In this document: positions 45,990 through 59,518 of the stretch, piece by piece
Position numbering within the stretch: the stretch's first letter is position 1
How the letters are laid out: every line of letters begins with the position of its first letter
Assembly (NCBI GenBank): GCA_020740775.1
Contig: JAHEWK010000005.1
Location: 3,286,001-3,350,000 of the forward strand
Source: Ilyonectria destructans
Lineage: Eukaryota; Ascomycota; Sordariomycetes; Hypocreales; Nectriaceae
Length of the DNA stretch: 64,000 nucleotides
Direction: 5' to 3'
Program-made: the position numbers and the translations under genes
Notes under the pieces: generated by a model
Told to the model about the DNA's origin: nothing
Databases searched by the model: none
The model's input: the letters and a program-made list of their open reading frames with translations, nothing else

Positions 45990-47393
45990 TCATTCCAACT
46001 TAATATTCATGCTGGTGTAGTCACCGCCGGCAGGAAGAGAGAGCTCTTCCATCGTCCCCTTCTTTCCATTCTTCACGTCCTGAGCAAGATGATCAAAGTG
46101 CTCCTCGGCATTCTTTTGAACGTCAAAGTCCACAATCCAGTCAAAAAGTGGCATGACCAAAGAATCTGGGTTCTTCTTGACCATCTCTGGCGTCCAATCA
46201 TTCTTGTGGTAAATATTTCGTGTAGAGATAGAGGCTTGGTGGATGACATGAGAGCGGTTGAATCGGATGCGCTCAAATACTTGTAGCGCAAGTGGCACAT
46301 CTCCATTTGCCTTTTCGAGGCAAATAGCCACAGTTGCAGCATCCTCAACAGCCATACATGCTCCTTGAGCTGATGTTGGGAGATGACAATGGGCTGCGTC
46401 GCCGATGACGGCGCAGTGCTTGGACGGAGACAGCCAAGTCTTCAGAGGATCTCTCCAAACCAGCTTGTAATCAACAAGACGCTCTTCCGGTGTCATCTCC
46501 AGAATATGCCGCCATATCTGAGGAAATTTGGCCTTGTCAAGGTAGTGAAGGACATCTTCTTTCTTGCCTGGAAAAGACCATGACTCGCCAATGTCGGCAT
46601 CGTCGAGATGGGTCAGTACCCATGCGCAATCCCTATTGTGGAAGTTAGCCAATATTGCACACGAGGTTAGAATGATTGAGACACACCTGCCCTGTTTCCA
46701 GGTATATATGAAACCATGCATGTCGGGTCCGACCCAGAATTTAGTTGTGTCTTCATCATCCCGAGACAATTCAGCCATATAAGGATTCTTCCTCATCTCA
46801 TCCGTAACAGTGAAAAAGGCTCTGAAGATGGCGTAGCCACTGTTGACTTTGCTATCAGGCAAACCCAAGAGCTGATCTCGAGCAAGAGACTTGGGGCCGT
46901 CACAAGCAAGAACCACATCGCCGACGATTTTATCGCCGGTCTCGACGATAACACCATGCTCAGAGTCAGAATCCAGATACTGGGTTACCTTCTCCCCGGC
47001 CCGAATCTCCACGCCAATCCGTTGGGCGTATTCGTATACAATTCTGTGGAACTCGCCACGATGGCCAGCGAAGACGCCCTCCAGGTCTTGGCCCTGGGGC
47101 CAGGGATCCTTGCGCAGCAGTTGGTCCTTGATATTGTAGAACTCCAAGTACTTCCCCTTGTTCACACCTGTGGCTGTCATGGCAGCGCCGACGTTGCCAT
47201 TCTCCCACTTGTTGAAGACCCGCCCAGCGTTGGGGACAAAGTCGAGAAGATCTCCATGGGAGCTTGGGCCAGAGTAGGCTTCAACAAGGACGGGGTTCAT
47301 GCCACGAAGCTTACATTCAATCGCAGCTGTGAGGCCAGAAAAGCCCGCTCCCACGACCACCACGCGCAGGGGCGCATTCCCAGTGGAGCCCAT
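45990..47393 (-). CDS. FAD-dependent monooxygenase A, salicylate hydroxylase-like
   Basis: ATG at 47393, stop at 45990. N-terminal FAD fold VVVVGAGFSGLTAAIE (GxGxxG); a central GDVVLACDGPKS that matches the DG motif; and GDAAHCHLPTSAQGACMAVEDA, the GD motif that binds the FAD ribityl chain. Thus it belongs to group A flavoprotein hydroxylases such as salicylate and 6-hydroxynicotinate monooxygenases. The open frame runs through a 54-base stretch at about 46633-46686 that has GTGTGT and ATAG ends plus a GCTAAC branch point. I read it as an intron (QGR|DCAWV), giving about 449 residues; retention would add 18 residues without a shift. It is head-to-head with the RidA-family gene across 725 bases. 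Confidence 0.87.
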   Translation of the reverse strand: MGSTGNAPLRVVVVGAGFSGLTAAIECKLRGMNPVLVEAYSGPSSHGDLLDFVPNAGRVFNKWENGNVGAAMTATGVNKGKYLEFYNIKDQLLRKDPWPQGQDLEGVFAGHRGEFHRIVYEYAQRIGVEIRAGEKVTQYLDSDSEHGVIVETGDKIVGDVVLACDGPKSLARDQLLGLPDSKVNSGYAIFRAFFTVTDEMRKNPYMAELSRDDEDTTKFWVGPDMHGFIYTWKQGRCVSIILTSCAILANFHNRDCAWVLTHLDDADIGESWSFPGKKEDVLHYLDKAKFPQIWRHILEMTPEERLVDYKLVWRDPLKTWLSPSKHCAVIGDAAHCHLPTSAQGACMAVEDAATVAICLEKANGDVPLALQVFERIRFNRSHVIHQASISTRNIYHKNDWTPEMVKKNPDSLVMPLFDWIVDFDVQKNAEEHFDHLAQDVKNGKKGTMEELSLPAGGDYTSMNIKLE

Positions 47394-48118
47394 TGCAAAT
47401 TGTTCCGTTTGTTAGCTTAGAATGCAGATAGAAGAACGATTGAATATTTGCCTTGGAGGTTTCACAATCAATTGTAAGAGTTAGTTGAATCCATAACTCA
47501 AATAGACGTCGTTGCTATATAATCGAACAAAAACGTTTTTTCCCATGGTATTTCCCAAAATGGCGCGTTTGCGAGCCGAGGAGATAGGAGAGCGGAAAAT
47601 CAGGACGATGCTATCTACCACGGATCTCACGGGTTGCGTGCAGGACTACTACGCCGCAAGGACATCCACCCGCCTCATCCTCAATGATACGATACTAATC
47701 ATGAAACAAGTGCAAATACCGGAAGAGATTGACCAATGGTGCAGCGAACTGGGATGTAACACACCTTGGGGGCTTAATCAGGTCTAGCTCTCCCCCTCTG
47801 TCAAGCTTGAATGTTCAACCGAAGATTGATGACCGCTGGACGGTGGATCCAATATTGATCCGACGTTACTTCACAATCTGTCTAATATTCCTCCGAAAAT
47901 GGCCAACCACGTATCCGACCTTGAGCCCTCTCCCGCCTCAGGCGCAACGCAGCCCCACGGTGATGTGAGTATCGCATTCTAGCATTGTTCGCCTGGGACT
48001 TGTTCTAGACGTAGTCTTTTCCTTTAAAGACTAACCTCATCCGCTACAGAGCGTGTTATCTCGGAACACAAAGCCTCCTTCCACCCAAATTCTAATTGTG
48101 CATCATCTCAGTACGAAT

Positions 48119-48639
48119 ATGTCCTTCCCACTCAAATCTCACGGAGTCGAATTCCGAAACTGGCCCGGCCCAGGTGAGGAGGCTGCAGCAGCATTTGGAA
48201 TTAGCCACGCCGTCATTTTGCCTGCAAACGCCCGCCGCATTATTATTGGTGGTCAGGTCGGAATCCGTGACGACGGCACTATTCCCAGTGATCCAACCGA
48301 GCAGATAAAAGAGGCATTTGCTCATGTCGAACAGGCGCTTAAGGCTGCGGGACTTGGGGACAATGCCATGGATTTCGTATACAAGGTGAGCCCGGATTGC
48401 GACCTGTCCACACATTCAAGTTGTTATGTCAGAGAAGAACATTTTACTGATCTGAGGGCACGGTTTAGGTGGACATGTTTGAGGTTGAAATGAATGGACA
48501 GCACAATGGGGAACACATCCTGCCTGTCTTTCAGTCGGTGTTCAAGAACACTAGACCCACGTGGACCTCAGTGACGGTGAAAGGTCTCATGGATCCAAGG
48601 CTAATTGTGGAAATCAATGTCGAGGCATTCTTGCCTTAG
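48119..48639 (+). CDS. RidA/YjgF-family protein (enamine/imine deaminase-like)
   Basis: Two exons, 48119-48385 and 48469-48639; 145 residues from MSFPLKSHG. The fold signature includes GISHAVILPANARRIIIGGQVGI, DPTEQIKEAFAHVEQALKAAG and DFVYKVDMF, ending VEINVEAFLP. An Arg in NTRPTWTSV aligns by eye with the catalytic Arg of RidA. Members hydrolyse reactive enamines; 2-aminomuconate deaminases also belong to this superfamily, which fits an aromatic pathway. An upstream ATG at 47899 joined through a GTGAGT...ACAG intron would add in-frame sequence (MANHVSDLEPSPASG), so the true start may be earlier. Divergent from the FAD monooxygenase, hinting at joint control. Confidence 0.82.
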
Positions 48640-49003
48640 GAATAAGTAGAAGAAAATAGATCCACTTGTTTCTGACTCCAGGGAAAGAAAATTCGCCAGC
48701 GAAGCAAACTTGTGTGCCATTTCCTATCATCAGCCTGAGCACAATAATCGCCATGCATGAGTCAATGTAGGTAAGGATATCCAAATTCTAGTAGCTAGAG
48801 TGGTTATGATATATCAAGCAGAGGCATTTCTCACTTTTTTTTTCTGGGATTTAAAAGGTTCCAAGGCCGGAGTGGGAAACAAAAGTTGTAATTTACATCA
48901 GGACTAAAAACGACACGCTTGTGCTAATTATATCATTCTGGCCTCACAGCCATGGTGCTATACAAGGGCACATCGCCAATCCACTGGTTTACAAACAGCA
49001 ATC

Positions 49004-51229
49004 TTAGCCATCGAATGTATCGATCTTAGCCTTATTCGACGACTTTGGCGATTCGATGTCGTCGGTGCTGTTGGTTGCCGGAAAAGCCTCATTCTCAGCA
49101 TCAATGACCACCAAAACACCTTCATATCCCGACGTCCTGCCATATACCAGCCAGCTTACGCCACATAGCATTATGACAGCCGATACAAGGAGGCACGCGT
49201 AGTTCCTACCCATCCAAAGTTAGTGCGTATACAAATTATGATGTTGGGACACAAAACATACATTTTATCCGCCGTGACAGGAAGCGCGGTTGGGAAGGAG
49301 AGGACTATCAACAGGAAAATAGCCCACAAAGCACCAGCTCCGTTGACGATCGAACCCACCATTTTGTTCATGCGCCAAGGACCGCGTGGCTCTTTGGACT
49401 TGAGCTTCGCAAGCAGCATGCAGGCGATTGGGATGGAATAAAGAAGCATCTGGGCTACAAGAGTGCCAGAAATAAACCCATAGAATGCCGTGATGTTGCC
49501 GAGATAGATAAGAGAGAGGAGTGATGTTGGGATACTGACAACCAGGAGAGCGTTTAATGGGACATCAAACCGTGGGCTGACCTTGGCAAGGACAGATGGG
49601 AACATGCCGTCTCGAGCCATAGCAAACAAGCCACGGGCACCTGCAGATAGAGCATCGGAACAGGAAATAAATGCAATAGCCGTGCTAAAGGAATTCATGA
49701 AAATGCCTGCACCGATGCTTCCAGTTGAGTTGATATAGATCTGCATAAAATGTGAATAAAAAAATCATATTGGTGGCGTGCTGTCGTACCTGAGTTGTTG
49801 GCGACATGCTGCCAATCGGGCTTGCCAAAACACTGTCGAGATCACCCATGCAAAAGGTAAGTACTATGATAAACGGAAAAGTGACTATTGCGTTTGTAAT
49901 AGAAGTCCAGAAAACTTTGCAGGTCAGCATTCGGGAGGATCAAGGTACGTATAAGAGGCATGTAAAACTCACTGGCCTTCGGAACCGTGCGCGATGCATT
50001 CTGAGTTTCTTCGGCGAAATAGGCGGGTGTTTCAAATGCAATGAAGCCATACACGCAACTCAGGAGGCCGATGCACCAGGCAACACCATCATTCCATCCA
50101 CTGTAGTTCTGGAAGCCAGTAAAGACGAACTTGGCAGTATGCTTATCCTTGGTACAAGCGAGTAAAACGATGATGATAACAAGATAACCCACCACATGGA
50201 TAATCATTCCTAGGAGCAACATATTAGACTTCCACCTCATTAAGCACCGTACATTGTTATTTAGTTAGCGATCTCACCTGCGATGTTCATGTAGTGTGCA
50301 ACTTTAGGGCCGGTCAGGGTGAGGCCAGCAGCACACAGAATAGTCGCCCACATCATCTACTCATCACGTCAGTTGTTAAATGATGGCTCAAACCATGGTG
50401 TAATAAGCTGGGGCACTTACCAAGACTACGTGCCATCTCTCAGGCGCGTAATCTGGATGCGAAACCATCACGTATGCCTGGGTCTGGTAGGCTACTCCAA
50501 AAGCAGCACCCGCCACAGCAATCCATCCGGTTCCAAGAATGAAGGTACCTGTAAAATATCCCTAATGAGGTAGGTATGACCATCAGCAAGAAAAAATTGA
50601 GGATACAACGTATTTGTGTCGGGATTACATACAACGATGGGTCGATACTCGGGTCCGAAAAGCGCCTGTGAAGTTCATTAGCGTGTGCCCAAATTTGCGA
50701 CTGATCGAAGCTAGGAAGAAGAATTTCTTACACAAATCCAGTGATAGAGAGCTCCACTCGTGGGCCATGAGCTGAAAAGGGTTAGTTTCAAAGACAACGG
50801 CGAAACACGTAAACTAATCCAAGCAGTAACTTCCTCACCTTGCCAGCTCCGCAAGTGATGAAGCAATCAGCACGCCTCCGATGGCAGCTGCGAAGTATCC
50901 GTAAACAAGGGCGGTGGGACCACCACTATACAAAGCCTGTGCAATAGCCGCTGAGATGCCCTCCCACTGTAGACGGATATTGTCAGATGTCCGAAGCCAT
51001 CACATGCGTAGGAAATAGTAACGTGGATTCTTACCGAACCACTGCAACAAACTGCGATTCCAAGGGAAGACCAGAAGTTGAACTTTCGGATGAACTGTTG
51101 CTCCCGGCCCAGGGCAGCAATGTCGTGCTCATCATTAGCATTCAAGGTCGCCTTAATCTGGCTCAGATGGTGCTGGTCAACCTCACTGTTGCCGCTGCTG
51201 CCATGGCCACGTCCTGTTGCGTCTGTCAT
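49004..51229 (-). CDS. APC-family amino acid/GABA-type permease
   Basis: Multi-exon gene; ATG at 51229 (MTDATGRGHGSSG), stop at 49004, about 520 residues. The N-terminal cytosolic part ends ALGREQQFIRKFNFWSSLGIAVCCSGS, the start of helix 1 typical of the fungal GABA/choline permease subfamily (UGA4/HNM1-like). Several short exons follow (GISAAIAQALYSGGPTALVYGY, SMAHEWSS, FGPEYRP). Longer exons carry GYFTGTFILGTGWIAVAGAAFG, CIGLLSCVYGFIAFETPAYFAEE and SDALSAGARGLFAMARDGMFP. About 12 membrane helices and an acidic C-terminal tail are visible. It likely imports an amino-group-bearing substrate. It is head-to-head with P450 B across about 760 bases. Confidence 0.85.
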
Positions 51230-51396
51230 CTTGAAGGTAGTTGCCAGTTGCAAGTTTGATGTTTGGGTAGAATGAGGTGTGGTTTTGGACAGGTCTGTCC
51301 TGGTGGTCTGGTCTTGTCGGTTCAAACTTAGGAAGAAGAAACGACAAACGATCAATAGAAGGAGTTTGTCCCATTATACGCCTGAGCGTGTCTACC

Positions 51397-51414
51397 CCTC
51401 TCCGGTTGGAGAGG
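51397..51414. promoter_or_regulatory. Perfect inverted repeat in permease/P450 B promoter
   Basis: CCTCTCC, GGTT, GGAGAGG: 7-base perfect arms with a 4-base loop, 168 bases before the permease start. It could bind a dimeric regulator. Only one copy was noticed in the cluster. Confidence 0.35.
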
Positions 51415-51989
51415 TCTGATAAGCACTATGTGTGGTAAGCCAAGTGTAATCTCAATTTGGCTACGTCTATGTGATTAAGATGGGCGAAAGCCACTTCACA
51501 CTAACCAGAACAACCTTGATGCAATAGTTTTTGCCACCTGTTTTGATGTGTCACTTAACTTAGGGGCTTCTCGTTTCGGTGGTGGCATAGTACTGAAAGT
51601 AGGGATTAACAAGTGATTGGTCGAGATATTCCGTAGTAGATAAAGAACAGTGGGGCTCGCTCCAGGGACGCTACACTCGTGAGGTTCTGGGGTGGCGTTG
51701 TGGCGATAACTGATCATGGAGGAATATTATTGAAACAGAGGTATAGCATTATCTTGTCGCGAATAACTTACACCGAGCTCGGCATCAGTCCGGCCAATCA
51801 TCGACATTCCATTTAATCCTTACATGTGGCATACAGCTATCGATTATCCGCGCTACCGACCTCCCATTGAACAAATAAGTATCTGTCAAAAACACTTCCT
51901 TGCTCTTGCTGGTGTTCTGCAATTAGGCACAGAGGGAACAGTGACTAAGCTTGTAGACGTCCCTGTTTTGTCCTCAATCGTCAACAATC

Positions 51990-53574
51990 ATGCGGGCTCC
52001 AATGTTGTTGGTTACCTTCCTTCGGGATTACTGGTACGCGATCCTACCCATGGTAGGCATCACATACCTACTCTCAATTCGATACAAGAGGGGATTGCAC
52101 AAGGTTCCCGGGCCACTTCTCCGGTCCATATCATCAATCCCTCGGCTCACCTCAGTCTACAAGGGCCTCAGCCATGAAGACGACCTGAGGTTGCATAGAA
52201 AATATGGCCCTATTCTGCGCGTCGCCCCGAACACCATATCCATTTCGGATCCGGCTATGATCAACAAAATATACGGCATTGGCACCAGGTTCGTCAAGTC
52301 ACCATTTTACAAACTCTCCGAAGCTCATGATGAGGAGGGTTTGATCCCGGACCCGTTCATCCTGACGGACAAAGACATGCACTCCCGTATGAAGCGAAAT
52401 GCTGCCAACGCATACTCGATGAACGGCCTAGTGCAGATGGAGCCCTTGATCGAGCCGGTAACAAAGCGGTTTATCGGGAAGCTCGCCCGCCATGCGGATG
52501 AAAAGTCGCCTGTTGACCTCGGGCAAATGATTGCCCATTATACCATGGATGCCGTGTTTGCTTTAACGTTTGGTCGCGACTTCGACTACATGAACCATGG
52601 CGACATTCTGGGCATATTGAGGGTGATGAAGATTGCTGGTTGGTATATGGCAGTGGTAAGCAACGGAATCTTCCGAATAATCATGGAAAATTTTCATGAA
52701 GGGAATCCTGAGCTAATGCTGACCATAGTTCGGCCAAGTCGCATGGATTCATGAGTATTTACTCGGAAATCCTCGCATCGCCGCTTGGGTGTTCGGAGGA
52801 TCCGAGGGCTCGGGAGAAGATGACATGGTAGAAGTTGCCAACCGTGAGGTGGAAAGGGCCAAGGAAACCAACTCCGAAGACGGAACTCTCACCTTTGTGC
52901 ATCGCCTTGTCTTGAACCAAAAGAACAACCCCAAGAACATGACGGACCGCGAAGTCATGACCCATGCATTCGGAAACATTACTGCCGGAAGCGATACCAC
53001 GGCGACAGCCATGCGCGCAATCCTGTATCATGTGCTTCAGGACAGGGAAGTGTATAACAAGCTTTGCAGCGAAATACGTGGCGCAAATCTCGACAGCCCC
53101 GTTCCTTTCGCGCAAGCCAACGCACTCCCGTATCTCACAGCAGTCATCAAAGAAGGCATGAGAATTCACCCCTCGGTCGGAATGATGCTCCTAAGAACTG
53201 TTCCAAAGGAGGGTACCATACTGTGTGGGTATAAGATTGGAGGCGGCGTTGAGGTAGGAATCAACCCATGGATCATTCAACGCGACGAAAAAGTGTTCCC
53301 GGACCCAGATCGGTTTTTGCCTGATCGCTGGCTTTCGTCCGTCTCCAGTGACGACCAGTTGAGGGATATGAACCGTTCTTTCTTGACCTTTGGTTACGGT
53401 TCCCACACATGTAGTGGGAGGTGGATCAGCACGATGGAGATTACAAAGTTAATCCCAACCCTGCTCCTTGAATTCGAGATGAATTTGGTAAACAGAGGGA
53501 AGTCTTATAATTTCAAGAACTGGTGGTTCATGCTGCAGGAAGGTCTGATCGTTGAATTCACGAAGCGGGGTTAA
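51990..53574 (+). CDS. Cytochrome P450 monooxygenase B (pisatin-demethylase-like class)
   Basis: Two exons, 51990-52655 and 52729-53574, 503 residues. N-terminal anchor (MLLVTFLRDYWYAILPMVGITYLL), then HKVPGPLLRSISSIPR and YGPILRVAPNTISISDP. I-helix NITAGSDTTATAMR, ExxR as KEGMRIHP, FPDPDRFLPDRW, and the haem loop FGYGSHTCSGRWIS with Cys. Complete and probably active. Related to P450 A in the same cluster but with one intron. It is divergent from the permease and followed on the same strand by a carboxylesterase. Confidence 0.9.
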
Positions 53575-54292
53575 ACGGAAGCTCGTTTTGAGCCGGACCA
53601 ATATTCCCCGCTGAGCGCCCGACGAATACGAGCATGGTTGAATATATAATCTACTGTGTATTCATCAATGAGCATCCGCTGAGTTTTTACATTGCAAGTC
53701 TGAAACTCCCTGTGTCTGGTCATCAAATGCCGCAAACGATGTAGAATTTTTGTTAATTTGAGCCGGTTTGGTATCTCTGCTAATTAAATTGCTAGACGAG
53801 GGTTTAGTCAGGTGCTGTACCCTCTTCTGATTTGGATATTTACGGTCCAATAGCTATGTTGCAATCTAGTGTCTTCCTTATTCCGATCTTGGGTCTAATC
53901 TCGGCTCTAATATCATGTGTTCAAAGGTGCTGCACCAGTAAATTTACTCCTTTCTCTTAACTTTGGTCCGAAAAGATAAAACACGATTGGAATCGGTATC
54001 CCATCCAGTGAATGTCGGCACAGTAGCCCAACTAGAAGATTCTAGCGGCTAAGAATGTAGAGAAGAGGTAAAGTTTTAAGGCCAGATTAATCCTTCTGGG
54101 ACATTCCTCCGTCTTAAGAGGTGGTAGGGGCGAATATTAGGCCGATGATTCAATACTAAATGTCAAGGGGTTTCCACCGCAAGGTGCGGGGCAGGTATCG
54201 CGATCGTATAATATGCTAAGATGGATTGTCAGTTGGATCTACATTCATGAAACAATACGACAATTTACTATCTTGTAATAGGCACCGCTGTC
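53575..54292. other. Intergenic region before carboxylesterase
   Basis: About 720 bases of 3' flank and promoter. Short motif-free frames only. No obvious TATA box or repeat of note. Confidence 0.4.
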
Positions 54293-56247
<1,955 letters not shown>

Positions 56248-56592
56248 CTAAACGCTTCCGTCTAGGACGGCGTCGGCTGGAGATGTACGTACTTTGAACT
56301 TAGGTGGTTGTAACGAAGGGGTATATTTGACCTAGACTAGATCTATCAATATGATTTGAGATGGTGTTCAAATAAATCCTTTTATCAGCCCCTCAGCTTA
56401 AGATAGAAAAGTCGGTGATCTATTTACGAGGTCCCGCCGGATCTACGTATAGGACCACCAATTTCATCACTATTCATTGTCAGCGCCAGTGTAAACTGGT
56501 AAATCACGAGCGCAATGGCATTTCCGACATATAATCAATACTATTCAAGAGCATTTATTTTCTAAAGGAAAGTTTCATCTTCTAAGCAAAGC

Positions 56593-58687
56593 TCAGAGCT
56601 TCGTGTTTTGCTGTGTGAAAAACCCGCCGGCCGCGTGTGCATTCGCCAGTCTCACGTCTAGCACAGCTCCAATTCCAGCCTTAACACTTGCCACGGCTTC
56701 AGGTAGTAGTCTAGCCAGATCTTCGACAGTGTTCACTGTTCCCGCCCATAGGTTGCCGCCGCTTGCTGCTTTTGCGATCTCTGCGTAGTGTGGCGATGGC
56801 TCGAAGCTGATGTGCAGATCATCATTTGACACTTTACTACCCTCCCCGTGGGGGTGAACAACAGTAAGAGAATGTCGAGGTGCATTCCAGCCTGTTAAAA
56901 AGATCAGAATTTCATCGAGAGTCATGGCGAAGCGGGAGGCACTAGTGCTAAAAGTGGCAAAGAGAGGTAGATCTTACCTTTGTTGTTCAAGACTATTGTC
57001 AGAGTTGAAATGCCGTAGCACTGAGCAATCCAGTACGCTGACGAGGGGCCGCCAAACAAAAACGTGCCGTCACCAACAACTTCGCATACGAAATTTCCCT
57101 TTCCACGACCACCGGCAAGGTAATCCTCTGCCAGTTTGACACCCAGGGCAGCACCGCCAGACCATCCTAATCCCGCACCACCGCTATTAAACCAGGTCCC
57201 AGGAAACTCGGCACGAAGCTGGTCGGCAACAGCAAAGGTTTGCGTTACGGCCTCAACAACCCAGAGTGTGGTGGGAGGGCACAACTTGCGCAAGCTTGCA
57301 GCCAGATGAGGCGTTGTAATTCCACCATCTTGTGATGGCGCAGTTAACGCATCGAGAGTTTGAATTCTGGCTTCATGCGCTCGTTTGGCAACTCCACCCC
57401 TCTGAGCAAATTGTTTCGACGTGAGTTGTTTGGAGTAAGTCGGGTGGCTGGCGACATAAGAATGCAGCTGCCGGAAAGCGATTGACGAATCGGCACGGTA
57501 TCGTTCTTCAGCCTCAATGTAGAAAAGTGGCATCTGTTGCTTCAAAGGATCCACGTCTATGTGCATGATTCGCGCATCAACGCGAGGCCTGAAGCGTATA
57601 GGAATGTAAGGGACATCACAATCCACGACTAGAATAAAGTCGGCCTCGGTGATGGAAGGGTCAATGCCGAATCGCATCCCAACCGAAGCTGGGTGAGAGA
57701 ATGGGAAGCACATGTGACTGCCGCCTGTGTCGAGGACACGAACACCGAGGATAAGATCGGCCAGGGCAACGAGTCCGGCTACTGCGGTTGGATTTCGACC
57801 AGTATACCCAACCACGATCAAGGGCCGTTTTGCTGAGATTAGTGCGTCTGCGATGACAGCAAGTCCCTGCTCCGGTAGCGCACCGGACTTCGCAGGCCCC
57901 CAAAGGGATTGTCGCAACTTGTACGGCTTGATCTCTTCTTCCATCACCTCGCGTGCCGCAGTCAAATATACCGGACCAGCAGGGTCGCTTGTGGCGAGCT
58001 GAAGCGCGCGGTTCACTACTTGCTTGATATTCTTTCCAGTCCTGATCTCTCCAGTGTAGCGGCAATACTGCGCGACGATTTGCTTCTGGTCCGGGACGTC
58101 CTGGATCCAGTGGATGTACTCTGACCGTGAGCCACGTAGCTCTCCCTCTGCGGTGAGTGGGCTCAAGCCAGCAAAGATGAGAACCGGCACGCGCCCAGTA
58201 CTCGCATTGTGCACAGCAGCACCCATTGCCTGGGTTCCAACGTCAACGTGGACGATGACGCACTGCGGTTTCCCAGATCGACGCGCAAATCCATCGGCCA
58301 TTGACAACGCAACCATCTACAGCATGTAAGTGAATAGGGCGCCATGCCATCCATGTAGACTCATGACATACCTCGCTGGGACAAGTGATAATCTCTGGAA
58401 ATGTACCCCTGTGTAGTCTCTGCCCTCTGGTGATGGCTTCCATGATTGCTGGATGATCAGATCCGAGGTTGACGAAGCAATGGGTAATTCCAGCCTGTCG
58501 ACAAAGTGTTATCAGGGGTCGAACGCAAAACACCTGAGGCACGCCATAGGGGCAAACTGCGTGTACATTGACTTACATCCCATATTGCCTCGAAGAAGGC
58601 ATCCGCCGCTGTATAAGTCGACCTGCAAATGTGAAGCTGCCTTTAGTTCATGCATGATTCCCTCGCCTCGGTAGACAAAACGTACAT
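56593..58687 (-). CDS. Thiamine-diphosphate enzyme, acetolactate synthase/benzoylformate decarboxylase-like
   Basis: Reverse-strand gene with four introns. The large exon 58316-56950 holds most of the protein: GTQAMGAAVHNASTGRVPVL (Pyr domain), the central domain with RPLIVVGYTGRNP, and the ThDP/Mg motif EVVGDGTFLFGGPSSAYW. The last exon is WNAPRHSLTVVHPHGEG...ANAHAAGG. Upstream pieces give THCFVNLGSDHPAIMEAI and CPSE joined to MVALSMADGFARRSG, placing the catalytic Glu. The N-terminal piece STYTAADAFFEAIWD has no in-frame ATG. It gains one if a 63-base intron (GTACGT...TTGCAG, 58685-58623) is removed, because AT at 58687-58686 then joins G at 58622: a start codon split by an intron. Such enzymes decarboxylate 2-oxo acids or make acyloins. 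Divergent from FAD monooxygenase B. Confidence 0.83.
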
Positions 58688-59074
58688 GCTTAATAGCGGT
58701 CGACAAATCAGGGTTCCAATTGGTGTGCCTACGAATACAAATCGATGTGTCCGGGGGACGAAATAGGATCCCGTCGTCTGGGCTTAATGTGAGTGACAAG
58801 TTCTATATATCGTCGTACGATCTCACTGTCTTGGGACACCGGCAACGGGCTATGCCAAGCTTCTGAGCTTCACTCAGTCGCGCGGTATCTAGCGTGGTAA
58901 ATAGTCTGTAAGGTTAAAAGAATGACGGCATTTACCAAATCAGCCAGTTCTTATATAAAGCATTAGCCTGATGAGAAAGCAACTTCGGGGTTTTGGTGGG
59001 TTTGGTTGGAATGGATTGGGCTTGTTTGTCGTGAAATTGGGAGCTGTCTTTGACTCTCCAGGCGAAGCCCTGCG

Positions 59075-59131
59075 TCTGGCCACTGTATCCACATGCCGTA
59101 GTGGGTTCGTACCAGCTGAACAGTGGCCAGA
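59075..59131. promoter_or_regulatory. Perfect 11-base inverted repeat in divergent promoter
   Basis: TCTGGCCACTG (59075-59085) and CAGTGGCCAGA (59121-59131), 35 bases between arms, between the ThDP enzyme and FAD monooxygenase B genes. A long stem or paired operator is possible. GC-rich boxes follow at about 59198-59230. Confidence 0.5.
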
Positions 59132-59518
59132 ACTCTTCACCGTAGCGACCCCTCGACCCCTCGCGCTAGAATTACCGAGTCTCGGCCTCGCAACGTAGGG
59201 GCGGGGCAACGTAACCGTCGCCCCGTCGGCCTAACATTGATTTTTCCGGTGCTACTTATTCCCTGCCGAGGTCTGGTCGGGGTCAATGGAAGATGGCACC
59301 GGGTCTAAAGTCATCTTCATCACATACCACGCATGACAAGGGAGTATGTTGATACTCGGCTTCGAAAGAAGGTGATCCGGGAACGTGATGAAATGCCCAA
59401 AGTCACATATTTAATCACTACCACCCCGACCCAACGTACGAGTCGCTCAATTTGTTGTTGCCCAGTAGGCATTCTCGTACCCAAAAACTCTGCCCACATT
59501 CGTTACACCACATTGAAG

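Noticed and set aside
46633..46686. In-frame 18-codon insertion in FAD monooxygenase A
   Set aside because: Has donor, branch point and acceptor and interrupts an otherwise family-like sequence; read as an intron, not an insertion.
47512..47787. Open frame of 91 codons between FAD monooxygenase A and the RidA gene
   Set aside because: Lies in the divergent promoter, lacks motifs and has no stable context; probably non-coding.
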